Source of the DNA: an uncultured Muribaculum sp.
GTDB taxonomy: Bacteria > Bacteroidota > Bacteroidia > Bacteroidales > Muribaculaceae
Length of the DNA stretch: 24,546 nucleotides
Reading direction: 5' to 3'
NCBI GenBank assembly: GCA_910578835.1
Contig: CAJTSK010000036.1
Span: 1-24,546, forward strand
Shown here: in pieces, positions 12,603-21,753 of the stretch
Layout of the letters: each line of letters begins with the position of its first letter
Numbering within the stretch: the stretch's first letter is position 1
Made by a program: the position numbers and the translations under genes
Notes under the pieces: generated by a model
Seen by the model: only the letters and a program-made list of their open reading frames with translations
The model's database searches: none
What the model was told of the DNA's origin: nothing

Positions 12603-14885
12603 ATGAACAGCATCACCAGACTTATGCTTGCCGGCGCGAGCGTAATCGGCATTACTGCTCTGCTCACCGGATGTGGCAACGGCTCCCCCGACCTCTATAA
12701 GGACGCCTCCCAGCCGGTAGAAAAACGCGTTGAAAACCTGTTGTCGCAGATGACGCTTGACGAAAAAATAGGTCAGCTCAACCAGCGCAGCATGTGGGAT
12801 GGCGACGAGGCACTCGCCCACTTCACCCAAGAGATTTCTGACGGAAACATCGGCTCACTGCTCAACGTGCCCTCCGCCGCCTTTGCCGACAGCATGCAGC
12901 GCGTGGCAATGGAGCGAACACGTCTCGGCATACCCTTGCTGATTTCCCGCGACGTAATCCACGGCTACAAGACCATTTTCCCCATACCCCTCGGACAGGC
13001 AGCGACCTTTGACACCACTATCGTGGAGCAGGGCGCACGAATCGCCGCTGTCGAGGCATCGAGCGACGGCATACGCTGGACCTTTGCCCCGATGATTGAC
13101 ATAGCCCGCGACCCGCGTTGGGGACGTATCGCCGAAGGCTGTGGCGAGGATGTGTACCTGACAAGCCTTATGTCACGCGCCATGGTGAAAGGATTTCAGG
13201 GTGACGACCTCACCGACCCCACCTCAATGGCAGCCTGCGCCAAGCATTTCGTAGGCTACGGCGCGAGCGAGTCGGGACGCGACTATAACTCAACTTTCAT
13301 CCCCGAGCGTCTTCTGCGCAATATCTATCTACCTCCCTTTGAGGAAGCATGCAAGGCGGGATGTCTCACCTACATGTCATCGTTCAACGACAATGACGGC
13401 GTGCCGGCATCAGGCAACAAGTTTGTACTCACCGACATACTCCGCGGTGAATGGGGCTTCAACGGCTTCGTGGTATCTGACTGGGCAAGTGTAGGCGAGA
13501 TGGTCAACCACGGTTTCTGCGCCGACTACAAGGAAGCAGCAATGAAAGGATTCAACGCCGGTGTCGACATGGAAATGGAGAGCGGCACCTATATCACCAA
13601 CATGAAGCAGCTACTTGACGAAGGCAAAATAGACATGGCTGCAATCGACCGCTCTGTCGCCAACATACTCCGCGTGAAATTCATGCTCGGACTCTTCGAC
13701 AATCCTTACATCTCAACCCCGCAGGAAGTAAAATATTGCGACGAACACCTTGCAGCAGCAAAGGAAGCCGCAATCAAAAGCGCCATACTGCTGAAAAACG
13801 ACAAGGATGTACTACCGCTCCCGGCAGACACCAAGCGCATATTGCTCACCGGTCCGCTTGCCCACGCTCCCCACGACCAGATGGGCACATGGGTATTTGA
13901 CGGAGAAAAAGAACGCACCGTCACCCTGCTTGACGCTCTCCGCAACGAGTATGGCAACGATGTCACCATAGTTTACGAACCGGGGCTTGGCTACAGCCGC
14001 GATAAAAACGAGGCAGGCATCGCCCGCGCTGTCAGCGCAGCCCGCGGTGTCGACGCGATTATCGCCGTAGTCGGTGAAGAGTCGATACTCTCCGGAGAGG
14101 CACACTGCCTTGCCGACCTCAACCTTGTAGGTGCACAGGGCAAGCTCATCGAGGCACTGTCGCGCACCGGCAAACCGCTTGTGACAATAGTCATGGCAGG
14201 TCGCCCGCTCACCATCAAGAAACAGCTTGACGAGTCTGACGCAATGCTCTACTCATTCCACCCCGGCACCATGGGCGGTCCCGCCCTCGCCGACCTCATC
14301 TTCGGCAAGGAGAGCCCCTGTGGAAAGACCCCTGTCACCTTCCCCGCCGCAGTAGGTCAGGTACCCATCTATTACAGCAAGAATGCAGGAAGCCGCCCCG
14401 CCCATGGGACAGAAACCCTTATCGATGACATTCCCCAGGAAGGCGGACAGACCTCACTCGGCAACACTTCTTACTGGCTTGATGCAGGATTCGGTCCTCT
14501 CTTCCCCTTCGGCTACGGTCTGTCATACGGCAACTTCAGCTACGACAATCTATCTCTCGACAAGACCACCTACAAGAAAGATGACGTAATCACCGCAAGC
14601 GTAACCCTCACCAACAGCGGCAAGCACAAGGCTACCGAAGTGAGCCAGCTCTACATCCGCGACCACGCAGGTTCTGTGACACGCCCCGTGAAAGAGCTGA
14701 AAGGCTTCGAGCGCGTCACCCTTGCGCCCGGCGAGTCGGCCACTGTCACCTTCAATCTCCCCGTCAGCGACCTCGCCTTCTACGGTGCCGACATGACCAA
14801 AAAAGTAGAGGCGGGCGATTTCACTCTCTGGATTGGCGGCGACAGCGACTGCAACCTCTCAGCCCCCTTCTCAGTAACAGATTGA
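12603..14885 (+). CDS. GH3 beta-glucosidase lipoprotein (BglX-like)
   Basis: A 760-residue exo-acting enzyme that should release glucose from the oligosaccharides made by the GH16 enzyme. The N-terminal signal has a good lipobox (LLTGC, C24), so the protein is membrane-anchored rather than free in the periplasm. The GH3 N-terminal barrel (about 40-355) carries LDEKIGQL, RDPRWGRIAEG-GED, the substrate-binding KHF and nucleophile D293 in VVSDW. The C-terminal alpha/beta domain (about 385-600) includes GEESILSGEA, where E499 is a candidate acid/base (E492 is an alternative). A fibronectin-III-like domain closes the protein (about 655-740, with PVKELKGFERV). Length and domain order match full-size Bacteroidetes GH3 enzymes. 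It is second in the operon, with 45 bases before SusC. Confidence 0.92.
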   Translation: MNSITRLMLAGASVIGITALLTGCGNGSPDLYKDASQPVEKRVENLLSQMTLDEKIGQLNQRSMWDGDEALAHFTQEISDGNIGSLLNVPSAAFADSMQRVAMERTRLGIPLLISRDVIHGYKTIFPIPLGQAATFDTTIVEQGARIAAVEASSDGIRWTFAPMIDIARDPRWGRIAEGCGEDVYLTSLMSRAMVKGFQGDDLTDPTSMAACAKHFVGYGASESGRDYNSTFIPERLLRNIYLPPFEEACKAGCLTYMSSFNDNDGVPASGNKFVLTDILRGEWGFNGFVVSDWASVGEMVNHGFCADYKEAAMKGFNAGVDMEMESGTYITNMKQLLDEGKIDMAAIDRSVANILRVKFMLGLFDNPYISTPQEVKYCDEHLAAAKEAAIKSAILLKNDKDVLPLPADTKRILLTGPLAHAPHDQMGTWVFDGEKERTVTLLDALRNEYGNDVTIVYEPGLGYSRDKNEAGIARAVSAARGVDAIIAVVGEESILSGEAHCLADLNLVGAQGKLIEALSRTGKPLVTIVMAGRPLTIKKQLDESDAMLYSFHPGTMGGPALADLIFGKESPCGKTPVTFPAAVGQVPIYYSKNAGSRPAHGTETLIDDIPQEGGQTSLGNTSYWLDAGFGPLFPFGYGLSYGNFSYDNLSLDKTTYKKDDVITASVTLTNSGKHKATEVSQLYIRDHAGSVTRPVKELKGFERVTLAPGESATVTFNLPVSDLAFYGADMTKKVEAGDFTLWIGGDSDCNLSAPFSVTD

Positions 14886-14922
14886 CAAATCAACCAAAAC
14901 AAACCAATAATTACCTAAAACC

Positions 14923-14934
14923 ATGATGCAATGA
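14923..14934 (+). other. Three-codon mini-ORF overlapping the SusC start
   Basis: ATG ATG CAA TGA (Met-Met-Gln-stop) ends inside the SusC start, its TGA sharing bases with the ATG at 14931 (ATGA). It creates two out-of-frame start codons directly before SusC. Ribosomes ending there could reinitiate on SusC, or the ATGs may be neutral. Confidence 0.3.
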
Positions 14935-17900
14935 AACAGTTGTCATTATTTCTGATTTCGATATTGACAGTCTTCTGCGCCAATGCAAAGGACATCAATG
15001 TCACAGGTACAGTAACAGCCGCGTCTGACGGCGAGCCGCTAATCGGCGCGACCGTAGTGGTGAAAGGCACCTCCAAAGGTGTGTCCACCGACATTGACGG
15101 CAGCTTCGCCCTCACAGCCCCTGACGGCTCGGTAATCGAGTTTAAATATGTGGGCTACAAACAACAGTCAGTCAAAGTGACCGATTCCATGTCCCACTTG
15201 CAGATAGCGCTTCAAGAAGACGCTACCATGCTTGACGAAGTAGTTGCCGTAGGTTACGGAACACAGCGCAAGAGCGTTGTCACCGCGGCAATCTCAAAAA
15301 TTGACGATGAAAAGCTCTCGCTTACCGCTCCGGTGCGTATGGACAACGCCCTTAAGGGCTTGACCTCCGGTGTCACCGTCACCTCATCATCGGGCCAGCC
15401 CGGCGCTGCCGCCCGTGTAAGAGTGCGCGGTATCGGTACCATCAACAATTCCGACCCTCTTTACATTGTTGACGGCATGCCCATCGAAGGCGGTCTCGAC
15501 TATCTCAACCCCAGCGACATCCAGTCAATCGAGGTATTGAAAGACGCTGCTTCCGGCGCTGTCTACGGTGCCCGTGCTGCCAACGGTGTGATTCTCGTCA
15601 CCACCAAGAGCGGAAGCAAAGGAAAGACCAACATCACCTACGACTTCTCTTATGGCTGGCAGACAGCGTGGAAACACCGCGACGTGCTCAACGCCACCGA
15701 ATATGCCGTGATGATGAACGAAGGCTCGCTCAATGCCGGCATCGCAGCCCCTTATGCCGACCCCTATTCTTACGGAGAAGGCTTTGACTGGCAGGATGCA
15801 GTGTTCAATGACAACGCACCGGTGATGAACCATCAGGTAAGCATCAGCGGTGCCACAGAGAAAGTCAACTACTTCCTCTCGCTCGGCTACTACACCCAGG
15901 AAGGTATAATCGGAGGTAACTTCGACCGCTCCAACTACCAGCGTCTCACCCTCCGCAGCAACAACACCTATACCGTGTTTGACGAGTCTAAAAACCGCAA
16001 TTTCCTCAACAACCTCAAGGTTACCGTCAACGCCTCTTACGCCCGTGTCAAGAGCAAAGGTATCGAGACCAACTCTACATGGGGTTCACCGCTCGGATCG
16101 GCTCTCGCCATCTCTCCGATGCTCACCCCTTATCTTGAAGGCGACCTCGCCCAGCAGCAGCTCAACTATTACAAGGACAACGTAAATTATGTGCCCCTCT
16201 ACGGTGCAAACGGCTTGTTGCTTACCAACCCCGAAGTATTCGGCAACTATCAGGAAATGTCCAATCCTATCGCCAACATGTCGCTTCCGGGCGACCAGGG
16301 ATGGAGCCACAAGTTTGTAGGCAACTTCATCGGCGAACTCCAGATATGGGACAACATCAAATACCGTATCAGCTACGGTGCCGACCTCTCATTCTGGGGC
16401 AACGACGGCTTCACCAAGGAGTATTACCTGCGCTCGGGCGCAAGCCAGACATTCTCTTCAGCCTACTCTTCAAAGAGCCAGGGCACCGTATGGCAGCTGG
16501 AAAACACCCTCAGCTACGACAAGCGCATAGGCGACCACAATTTCTCAATACTCCTCGGACAGTCGGCAAAACAGAGCAGCGGCTCATACCTGTCAGGTGC
16601 GCGTAACCACATCATCGACTACAACCGTCCCTACATTGACGCGTCTACCGGTCAGGCAGCCGAGGGTGACCAAAGTTCAAGCGGTGCGCCCAACGCCAAG
16701 GCAAAACTCGCGTCTCTCTTCGCCCGAGTAAGCTACGACTACGACGCGCGCTACATGCTTCAGGCTACAATACGCCGCGACGGTTCAAGCCGCTTCGGCT
16801 CCAACAACCACTGGGCAACCTTCCCCTCATTCTCTCTCGGATGGAACATCCACAACGAGCCTTACATGAAGGATGTGCTTCCCGAATGGTGGAACAACGC
16901 CAAGGTACGTTTCTCCTGGGGTAAAAACGGTAACGAAAATATCGGCGACTTCCTCTACATCGCCCTTGCAAGCTCAGGCAACAACGCCATTTTCGGTCGC
17001 GATGAAGTCATCATCAACGGCGTGAAAGCTTCAATCCTGCCCAACAAGAATCTGCGTTGGGAAGAATCAACCCAGACCGACGTAGGTATCGACTTCGGCT
17101 TCCTCAACAACGCACTTACTTTCAGCGTCGACTACTACAACAAGCGCACCGACGGCATGTTGATGAACATGCAGGTACCCGCCTACGTGGGCGAGTCGGT
17201 TCCGGTGGGCAACGTCGGCAAGATGGAAAACTCAGGTGTAGAAATGGAGCTTAACTACAATCTCGCGGTAGGCGACTGGACATTCGGCTTCGGAGGCAAC
17301 CTCACTTACCTCAAAAACAAGCTTATCGACTACGGTAACGCCGAAGGCTGGGCCAACCTCGACTCATTCCAGGGCACAGGTGCAATCACCCGCGCACAGA
17401 ACGGTCTTCCCTTCCCCTTTTTCTACGGATTCAAGACCGACGGTATCATCCAGAACCAGGCTGAAGCCGACGCTTACAACGCTGAATACTCAGGCGGATA
17501 CTTTGCCGATGCCGTACCTGGCGACGTGCGCTTCGTGGATGTTGACGGCGACGGAGAGCTCACCGAAAACGACCGTACAAAAATCGGTAAGGGCATGCCC
17601 GACTGGACCTACGGCTTCAACCTCAACGTACAGTGGAAAGGCATCGCGCTCAGCGCCATGTTCCAGGGCACCGCAGGCAATCAAATCTTTGACGCGACAC
17701 GCCGCACCGACGCTATCGCCTCCAACCTCCCCTCATGGATGCTCGGACGCTGGACAGGCGAAGGCACTTCCAACCGCATACCCCGCTACGTGCGCGGCGA
17801 CGGCAGAAACTGGGTGTCATCTGACCTTCTTATCTACGACGGCGACTACATGAGACTGAAAAACATCATGCTCAGCTACACACTCCCGCGTCAGCTCACC

Positions 17901-18077
17901 CGCAAGGTGTCAGTAGAGAACTTCCGCGTATATGTATCTGCCGAAAATCTCTTCACCTGGACCAAGTATCATGGCTTTGACCCTGAAATCTCATCGGGCG
18001 GCACTTCACTCGGTATCGACTACGGTGTTTATCCCCAGCCGCGTGTATGGACAGTAGGTTTCAACATTCAATTCTAA
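14931..18077 (+). CDS. SusC-like TonB-dependent outer-membrane glycan transporter
   Basis: A 1048-residue outer-membrane channel that imports beta-glucan oligosaccharides, powered by TonB-ExbBD. Order: signal peptide (1-19, cleaved after ANA), carboxypeptidase-regulatory-like domain (about 23-105, with GEPLIGATVVVKG and IDGSFAL), a TonB-box region (about 100-110), plug domain (about 115-225, with PGAAARVRVRGIGT, LYIVDGMP and AVYGARAANGVILVTTK), then a 22-strand-type barrel ending in an aromatic residue (VGFNIQF). There is no STN domain, so it does not signal to an anti-sigma factor; control is expected from the regulator upstream. It is the middle gene of the operon and is followed after 14 bases by SusD. 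A gene symbol is not given because susC proper is the starch gene. Confidence 0.95.
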   Translation: MKQLSLFLISILTVFCANAKDINVTGTVTAASDGEPLIGATVVVKGTSKGVSTDIDGSFALTAPDGSVIEFKYVGYKQQSVKVTDSMSHLQIALQEDATMLDEVVAVGYGTQRKSVVTAAISKIDDEKLSLTAPVRMDNALKGLTSGVTVTSSSGQPGAAARVRVRGIGTINNSDPLYIVDGMPIEGGLDYLNPSDIQSIEVLKDAASGAVYGARAANGVILVTTKSGSKGKTNITYDFSYGWQTAWKHRDVLNATEYAVMMNEGSLNAGIAAPYADPYSYGEGFDWQDAVFNDNAPVMNHQVSISGATEKVNYFLSLGYYTQEGIIGGNFDRSNYQRLTLRSNNTYTVFDESKNRNFLNNLKVTVNASYARVKSKGIETNSTWGSPLGSALAISPMLTPYLEGDLAQQQLNYYKDNVNYVPLYGANGLLLTNPEVFGNYQEMSNPIANMSLPGDQGWSHKFVGNFIGELQIWDNIKYRISYGADLSFWGNDGFTKEYYLRSGASQTFSSAYSSKSQGTVWQLENTLSYDKRIGDHNFSILLGQSAKQSSGSYLSGARNHIIDYNRPYIDASTGQAAEGDQSSSGAPNAKAKLASLFARVSYDYDARYMLQATIRRDGSSRFGSNNHWATFPSFSLGWNIHNEPYMKDVLPEWWNNAKVRFSWGKNGNENIGDFLYIALASSGNNAIFGRDEVIINGVKASILPNKNLRWEESTQTDVGIDFGFLNNALTFSVDYYNKRTDGMLMNMQVPAYVGESVPVGNVGKMENSGVEMELNYNLAVGDWTFGFGGNLTYLKNKLIDYGNAEGWANLDSFQGTGAITRAQNGLPFPFFYGFKTDGIIQNQAEADAYNAEYSGGYFADAVPGDVRFVDVDGDGELTENDRTKIGKGMPDWTYGFNLNVQWKGIALSAMFQGTAGNQIFDATRRTDAIASNLPSWMLGRWTGEGTSNRIPRYVRGDGRNWVSSDLLIYDGDYMRLKNIMLSYTLPRQLTRKVSVENFRVYVSAENLFTWTKYHGFDPEISSGGTSLGIDYGVYPQPRVWTVGFNIQF

Positions 18078-18091
18078 TCATCTCTAAAATC

Positions 18092-19621
18092 ATGAATAAT
18101 AAGATGAAAAACTATAAATACATTGCGTCAGCCCTGTTTACCGCAGCACTGACACTCACCGGATGTTCCGACTCGTTTCTTGAGGTGAAGTCGCCGACCC
18201 AGACCACCATCGACGAGTATTTCACCACCGATGCTCACATAGCCGAGGCTGTCGTGGCGGCATATGACCCCTTACACTGGCCTGACTGGGCTATGAATGA
18301 ATACAACCCTGTCAACATCATGAGCGACATCATGGCCGACGACCTCTGGATCGGCGGTGCCGACAAGACCGACAACGCCAACTGGCACTACATGATGAAC
18401 TTTGAAGCACGCCCCAATGCCGTGATTGCCGGTCTTTGGACCGATGCCTACAGCGGTGTCAAGCGCTGCAACGACGTGATGGGCTATATGCAAAACGATA
18501 TCCCCGACATGTCGCAGGAACATCGCGACTATTATGAGGCTCAGGTGAGAACACTCCGTGTATTCTATTACAACTGGCTCTGGAAATTCTGGGGCAACGT
18601 GGTCTACTTCGAGACCAACTTTGAAGGCGCACCCTATCTGGGAACGCAATACACCGCCGACGAGGTATATGACTTCATGATTGCCGACCTGGAGAAGGCT
18701 CTCGCCCTCAACGCGCTTCCCATGACCGAGACCGACGCCAACCTCGGCCGCGTGACCAAGGCGATGGCCTACATGCTCTATGCCGAAATCGTGATGTATC
18801 AGAACGACGAGCAGCGTTACCCGACAGCGCTCAAATACATGACTGAAATCATCAACGAGCCTACCTACGAACTCAACCCCGACTACACCAACATCTTCAA
18901 GGAAGAGGGCGAGTGGACTTCGGAGTCTATATTTGAGGTCAACTACAAGGATGACAATGCCATCCGCGACTGGGGCGCACCCCTCGCTGCCGGCGGCACA
19001 GTGCTTCCTACCCTTCTCAGTCCCAACAACTGGCCCAGCGGCACCGACGGACATGACGGCGGATGGGGCTTCTGCCCGGTGCGTCAGGAGACCTACGACC
19101 GCTATGAAGAGGGTGACACCCGCCGCGACGCCACTTGCTGGAATGCCGGGGCTGTGGGCGCTGACTACAACAAGCGTTATCAAGACACAGGTCTATTCCT
19201 TGAAAAGTATGCCGCCATCACCGGTAACAACGCCGACCAGAAAGCTTCGTCGGAACTTAACTGGAACAACAACCTCCGCATCTACCGTTACTCGGAGACC
19301 CTCCTCAACGCAGCCGAGCTGATACTCCGCGGTGCAGGTTCAGGAAGCGCACAGACCTATCTTGACAAAGTGCGCGCCCGCGCAGGTGTTGCCAGCGTAC
19401 CCGCCACCCTCGATAACGTGATTGAAGAGCGTCACCTCGAATTTGTAGGTGAAGGAAAGCGTTACTGGGACCTTATCCGCACAGGCAAGGCATCGACTGT
19501 ACTCGTGCCCGACCAGTACGGTTACCGCACCAACAGCTGGAGCGAGTCAAAGAAGCATCTGCCCATACCGCAGAGCGAAATCGACAAGGCTCAAGGCACC
19601 CTCAAACAAAATAATTACTAA
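18092..19621 (+). CDS. SusD-like surface glycan-binding lipoprotein
   Basis: A 509-residue outer-membrane lipoprotein that forms the lid of the SusC channel and helps capture glycan. The signal peptide ends in LTGC (C25). The fold is helical with TPR-like repeats; recognisable parts are the N-terminal FLEVKSPTQ-TIDEYF, the central RTLRVFYYNWLWKFWGNVVYF, and the C-terminal EERHLEFVGEGKRYWDLIRTG and LPIPQSEIDKA, a SusD family signature. Aromatic residues are abundant, consistent with glucan stacking. ATG 18092 is chosen; a start 45 bases upstream inside the SusC gene would put extra charged residues before the signal peptide, and ATG 18104 is also possible. It pairs with the SusC before it. Confidence 0.95.
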   Translation: MNNKMKNYKYIASALFTAALTLTGCSDSFLEVKSPTQTTIDEYFTTDAHIAEAVVAAYDPLHWPDWAMNEYNPVNIMSDIMADDLWIGGADKTDNANWHYMMNFEARPNAVIAGLWTDAYSGVKRCNDVMGYMQNDIPDMSQEHRDYYEAQVRTLRVFYYNWLWKFWGNVVYFETNFEGAPYLGTQYTADEVYDFMIADLEKALALNALPMTETDANLGRVTKAMAYMLYAEIVMYQNDEQRYPTALKYMTEIINEPTYELNPDYTNIFKEEGEWTSESIFEVNYKDDNAIRDWGAPLAAGGTVLPTLLSPNNWPSGTDGHDGGWGFCPVRQETYDRYEEGDTRRDATCWNAGAVGADYNKRYQDTGLFLEKYAAITGNNADQKASSELNWNNNLRIYRYSETLLNAAELILRGAGSGSAQTYLDKVRARAGVASVPATLDNVIEERHLEFVGEGKRYWDLIRTGKASTVLVPDQYGYRTNSWSESKKHLPIPQSEIDKAQGTLKQNNY

Positions 19622-19647
19622 AATCAATATCACGAAAATCTCATAAG

Positions 19648-21552
19648 ATGAAAAAGATATTCAACAACATAGCTTCGCTCGGCTTACTGCTCGGCTTAGG
19701 CGCCATTACAGGCTGCTCCCCCGAAAAGTTTGACACCGTTGACCCCAACGCCATCCCTGAGGCAAGCGACATCAACGTCACAGTCACCGTTGACCCGGAA
19801 ACCAACGAGTACACCCTTACTCTCAACAACCCGGGGTATTATCCCGTATGGACTATACATACAAGCCCAACAAAGCAGGATATTTCCACCCGCCCGGTGT
19901 ACAAAGGCATCATCACTGCTGCCGGCACATATCAGGTAGAGGTGAGAATGGGTAACCGCAACGGAGTATCCAAAGGCTCCAAGGTAGTTGAAATCAACAT
20001 TGAAAACACCCTTGTAGACTACACTCCCTACATGCGCCGCCTTACCAACGGCGACAGCAAGACATGGATGTTTGCAGCCGACCTTCCCGGTCATCTTGGC
20101 TGTGGCGAGCCAGGAAGCGACGGACTCGGATGGTGGAGCGCCGCCCCCCACGACAAAGAAGGAGTGGGCATGTATGAAAACCGATTCATTTTTGCCGACA
20201 ACGGAGAGAGCGCATCAGGTAAATATACATATGACCCCGGTACAAGCGGCACCATCTACGTAAACACCGGTATCACCTCGCTCCCGCCCTACTCCGATGT
20301 CAATCCAGGCGACGGCGTGGACTACCAGGCTCCGGCACAGCTCAACGAGACTACCTTCCAGCTCGTGACAGAGGGCACCGACATGTTCCTGGTGTTCCCC
20401 AAAGGTACCCTTCTCGGCTACCTCCCCTTCAACCAGGCATATGACAACCCGAAGTTCAAGGTACACTCTATCAGCAATGACAATATAGAGCTGTCAATCG
20501 ACAACGGCGAAATTGCATGGCACTATATCCTCGGTCTTGAGGGCGACCCCAAGTTTACCGGATTCAAGTATGACAGCGAGTTCAATATGTGGCGCACAGC
20601 CAATGTAAGCGTAGGCGCTTTCTACTATGCGCCCGGATGGGCACAGATTGCCGACCCGGAGTACACAGTGACCGACAATGGATATACCGTAAGCCTCCCG
20701 GCAGCGACAAGCGACCAGTGGCAGGCTCAGATGCCGCTTATCACCGACATCTCCGCCAACACCGCGACCAACTATGACTTCTCGGTAGTGCTCAACTCAT
20801 CGACCGACCATCCCGGCGTGACCGTGAAACTCACCCAGGACGGTGACGACGGCAACTTCCTCTTCGAGGAGCGTGTACAGCTGAAAGCCTATGAAGATTT
20901 CGTATTCTACAAGTCAGACCTTCCCGGTATCGACGCAGCCACTCTCAAGCTTGTGCTCGACTTCGGAGGCAATGCCGAGAATACCGAGATTACCATCAGC
21001 AATATCGTGCTTAAGGACCATGCCAACGATGACGGCACAGTGCTACCGGCTGAAAAACCGGAAGAGCCGGAATCACCGGTGACATGGGTTGACGATGCCA
21101 ACCTCTGGACCGCGGCAACATACACCACCGAATTCTGGTATGCGCCCGGATGGGCACAGATTGCCGACCCGGAATTTACTGAAAGTGGCAAGGACTTCAC
21201 CGTGTCACTTCCCGAAGCCACCACCGACCAGTGGCAGGCTCAGGTGAAACTCCACTCCGACGTGACCACATCGGCAGAAAAGCAGTATGACTTCCGCATC
21301 GTGATGAACTCTACCACCGACCATCCCGGCGTGACCGTGAAGCTTGTGCTTTCGGGCGGCGGTGACAATGACAATGTGTTCTACATGGCAGAACGAGTAC
21401 AGCTCACCGCTTATGATGACTGTGAGTTCAAGTGGGTCAACATGCCCGGTATCGACATGGACAAGGTTAGCCTTGTGCTCGACTTCGGCGGATGTGCTGC
21501 CAACACTGTGGTAAATGTTTCCAAGATTCACCTGCAGGAACATCACGAATAA
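19648..21552 (+). CDS. Surface glycan-binding lipoprotein with two CBM4-like domains
   Basis: A 634-residue outer-membrane lipoprotein in the SusE/F (SGBP-B) position. The signal peptide ends in ITGC (C23). Order: an Ig/PKD-like domain (about 30-110), a middle domain (about 115-310) with GHLGCGEPGSDGLGWW and a tyrosine-rich beta pattern seen in other Bacteroidetes glycan-binding proteins, then two tandem beta-sandwich domains of CBM4/9/22 type (about 318-458 and 487-632). The two share YAPGWAQIADPE, DQWQAQ, TDHPGVTVKL, ERVQL-AY, PGID and LVLDFGG, with a 171-residue offset. A Pro/Glu linker separates them. CBM4 modules often bind beta-1,3 or beta-1,4 glucan, which suits the GH16 enzyme. It is the last gene of the operon and has no catalytic motif. 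Confidence 0.85.
   Translation: MKKIFNNIASLGLLLGLGAITGCSPEKFDTVDPNAIPEASDINVTVTVDPETNEYTLTLNNPGYYPVWTIHTSPTKQDISTRPVYKGIITAAGTYQVEVRMGNRNGVSKGSKVVEINIENTLVDYTPYMRRLTNGDSKTWMFAADLPGHLGCGEPGSDGLGWWSAAPHDKEGVGMYENRFIFADNGESASGKYTYDPGTSGTIYVNTGITSLPPYSDVNPGDGVDYQAPAQLNETTFQLVTEGTDMFLVFPKGTLLGYLPFNQAYDNPKFKVHSISNDNIELSIDNGEIAWHYILGLEGDPKFTGFKYDSEFNMWRTANVSVGAFYYAPGWAQIADPEYTVTDNGYTVSLPAATSDQWQAQMPLITDISANTATNYDFSVVLNSSTDHPGVTVKLTQDGDDGNFLFEERVQLKAYEDFVFYKSDLPGIDAATLKLVLDFGGNAENTEITISNIVLKDHANDDGTVLPAEKPEEPESPVTWVDDANLWTAATYTTEFWYAPGWAQIADPEFTESGKDFTVSLPEATTDQWQAQVKLHSDVTTSAEKQYDFRIVMNSTTDHPGVTVKLVLSGGGDNDNVFYMAERVQLTAYDDCEFKWVNMPGIDMDKVSLVLDFGGCAANTVVNVSKIHLQEHHE
20626..21341 (+). repeat. Internal gene duplication within the glycan-binding protein
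   Basis: Blocks of identical DNA recur at a constant 513-base offset. The bases at 20626-20660 equal those at 21139-21173 (35 bases), and those at 20803-20828 equal 21316-21341 (26 bases). Between the blocks the copies differ more. The pattern fits duplication of one CBM domain followed by divergence with locally conserved or converted segments. Confidence 0.85.
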
Positions 21553-21623
21553 GAAATATGTACAATTTTTAATGGTTAAAAGTGTCTCCTGTCAAGGAGG
21601 GAATTAGTTTAGGTTTATTAACC

Positions 21624-21660
21624 GGGGCTGTGCAACAGTGATTGCACGGCCCCTTTTGTT
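21624..21660 (+). terminator. Rho-independent terminator of the GH16-SusCD operon
   Basis: GGGGCTGTGCAA (21624-21635) pairs with TTGCACGGCCCC (21642-21653) around CAGTGA, with one G-T wobble, followed by TTTTGTT. It lies 71 bases after the stop of the last operon gene and before the DUF3943 gene. A smaller hairpin (CTCCT-GTCA-AGGAG, 21586-21599) precedes it. Confidence 0.9.
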
Positions 21661-21753
21661 GTGAGGCGAGAGCGGCCGATTTTTATCACCTCATGACAGA
21701 ACAGTTGACCCGAGGGAAATTGTTATTACTACAAAACGGTCGACTATCTGTTT

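Noticed and set aside
18047..18091. Upstream in-frame start for SusD inside the SusC gene
   Set aside because: It places a charged stretch before the lipoprotein signal; ATG 18092 gives a standard SusD N terminus.
18272..19183. Long minus-strand frame (303 codons) opposite SusD
   Set aside because: The plus strand is a clear SusD gene; the antisense frame has no family features and arises from codon bias.
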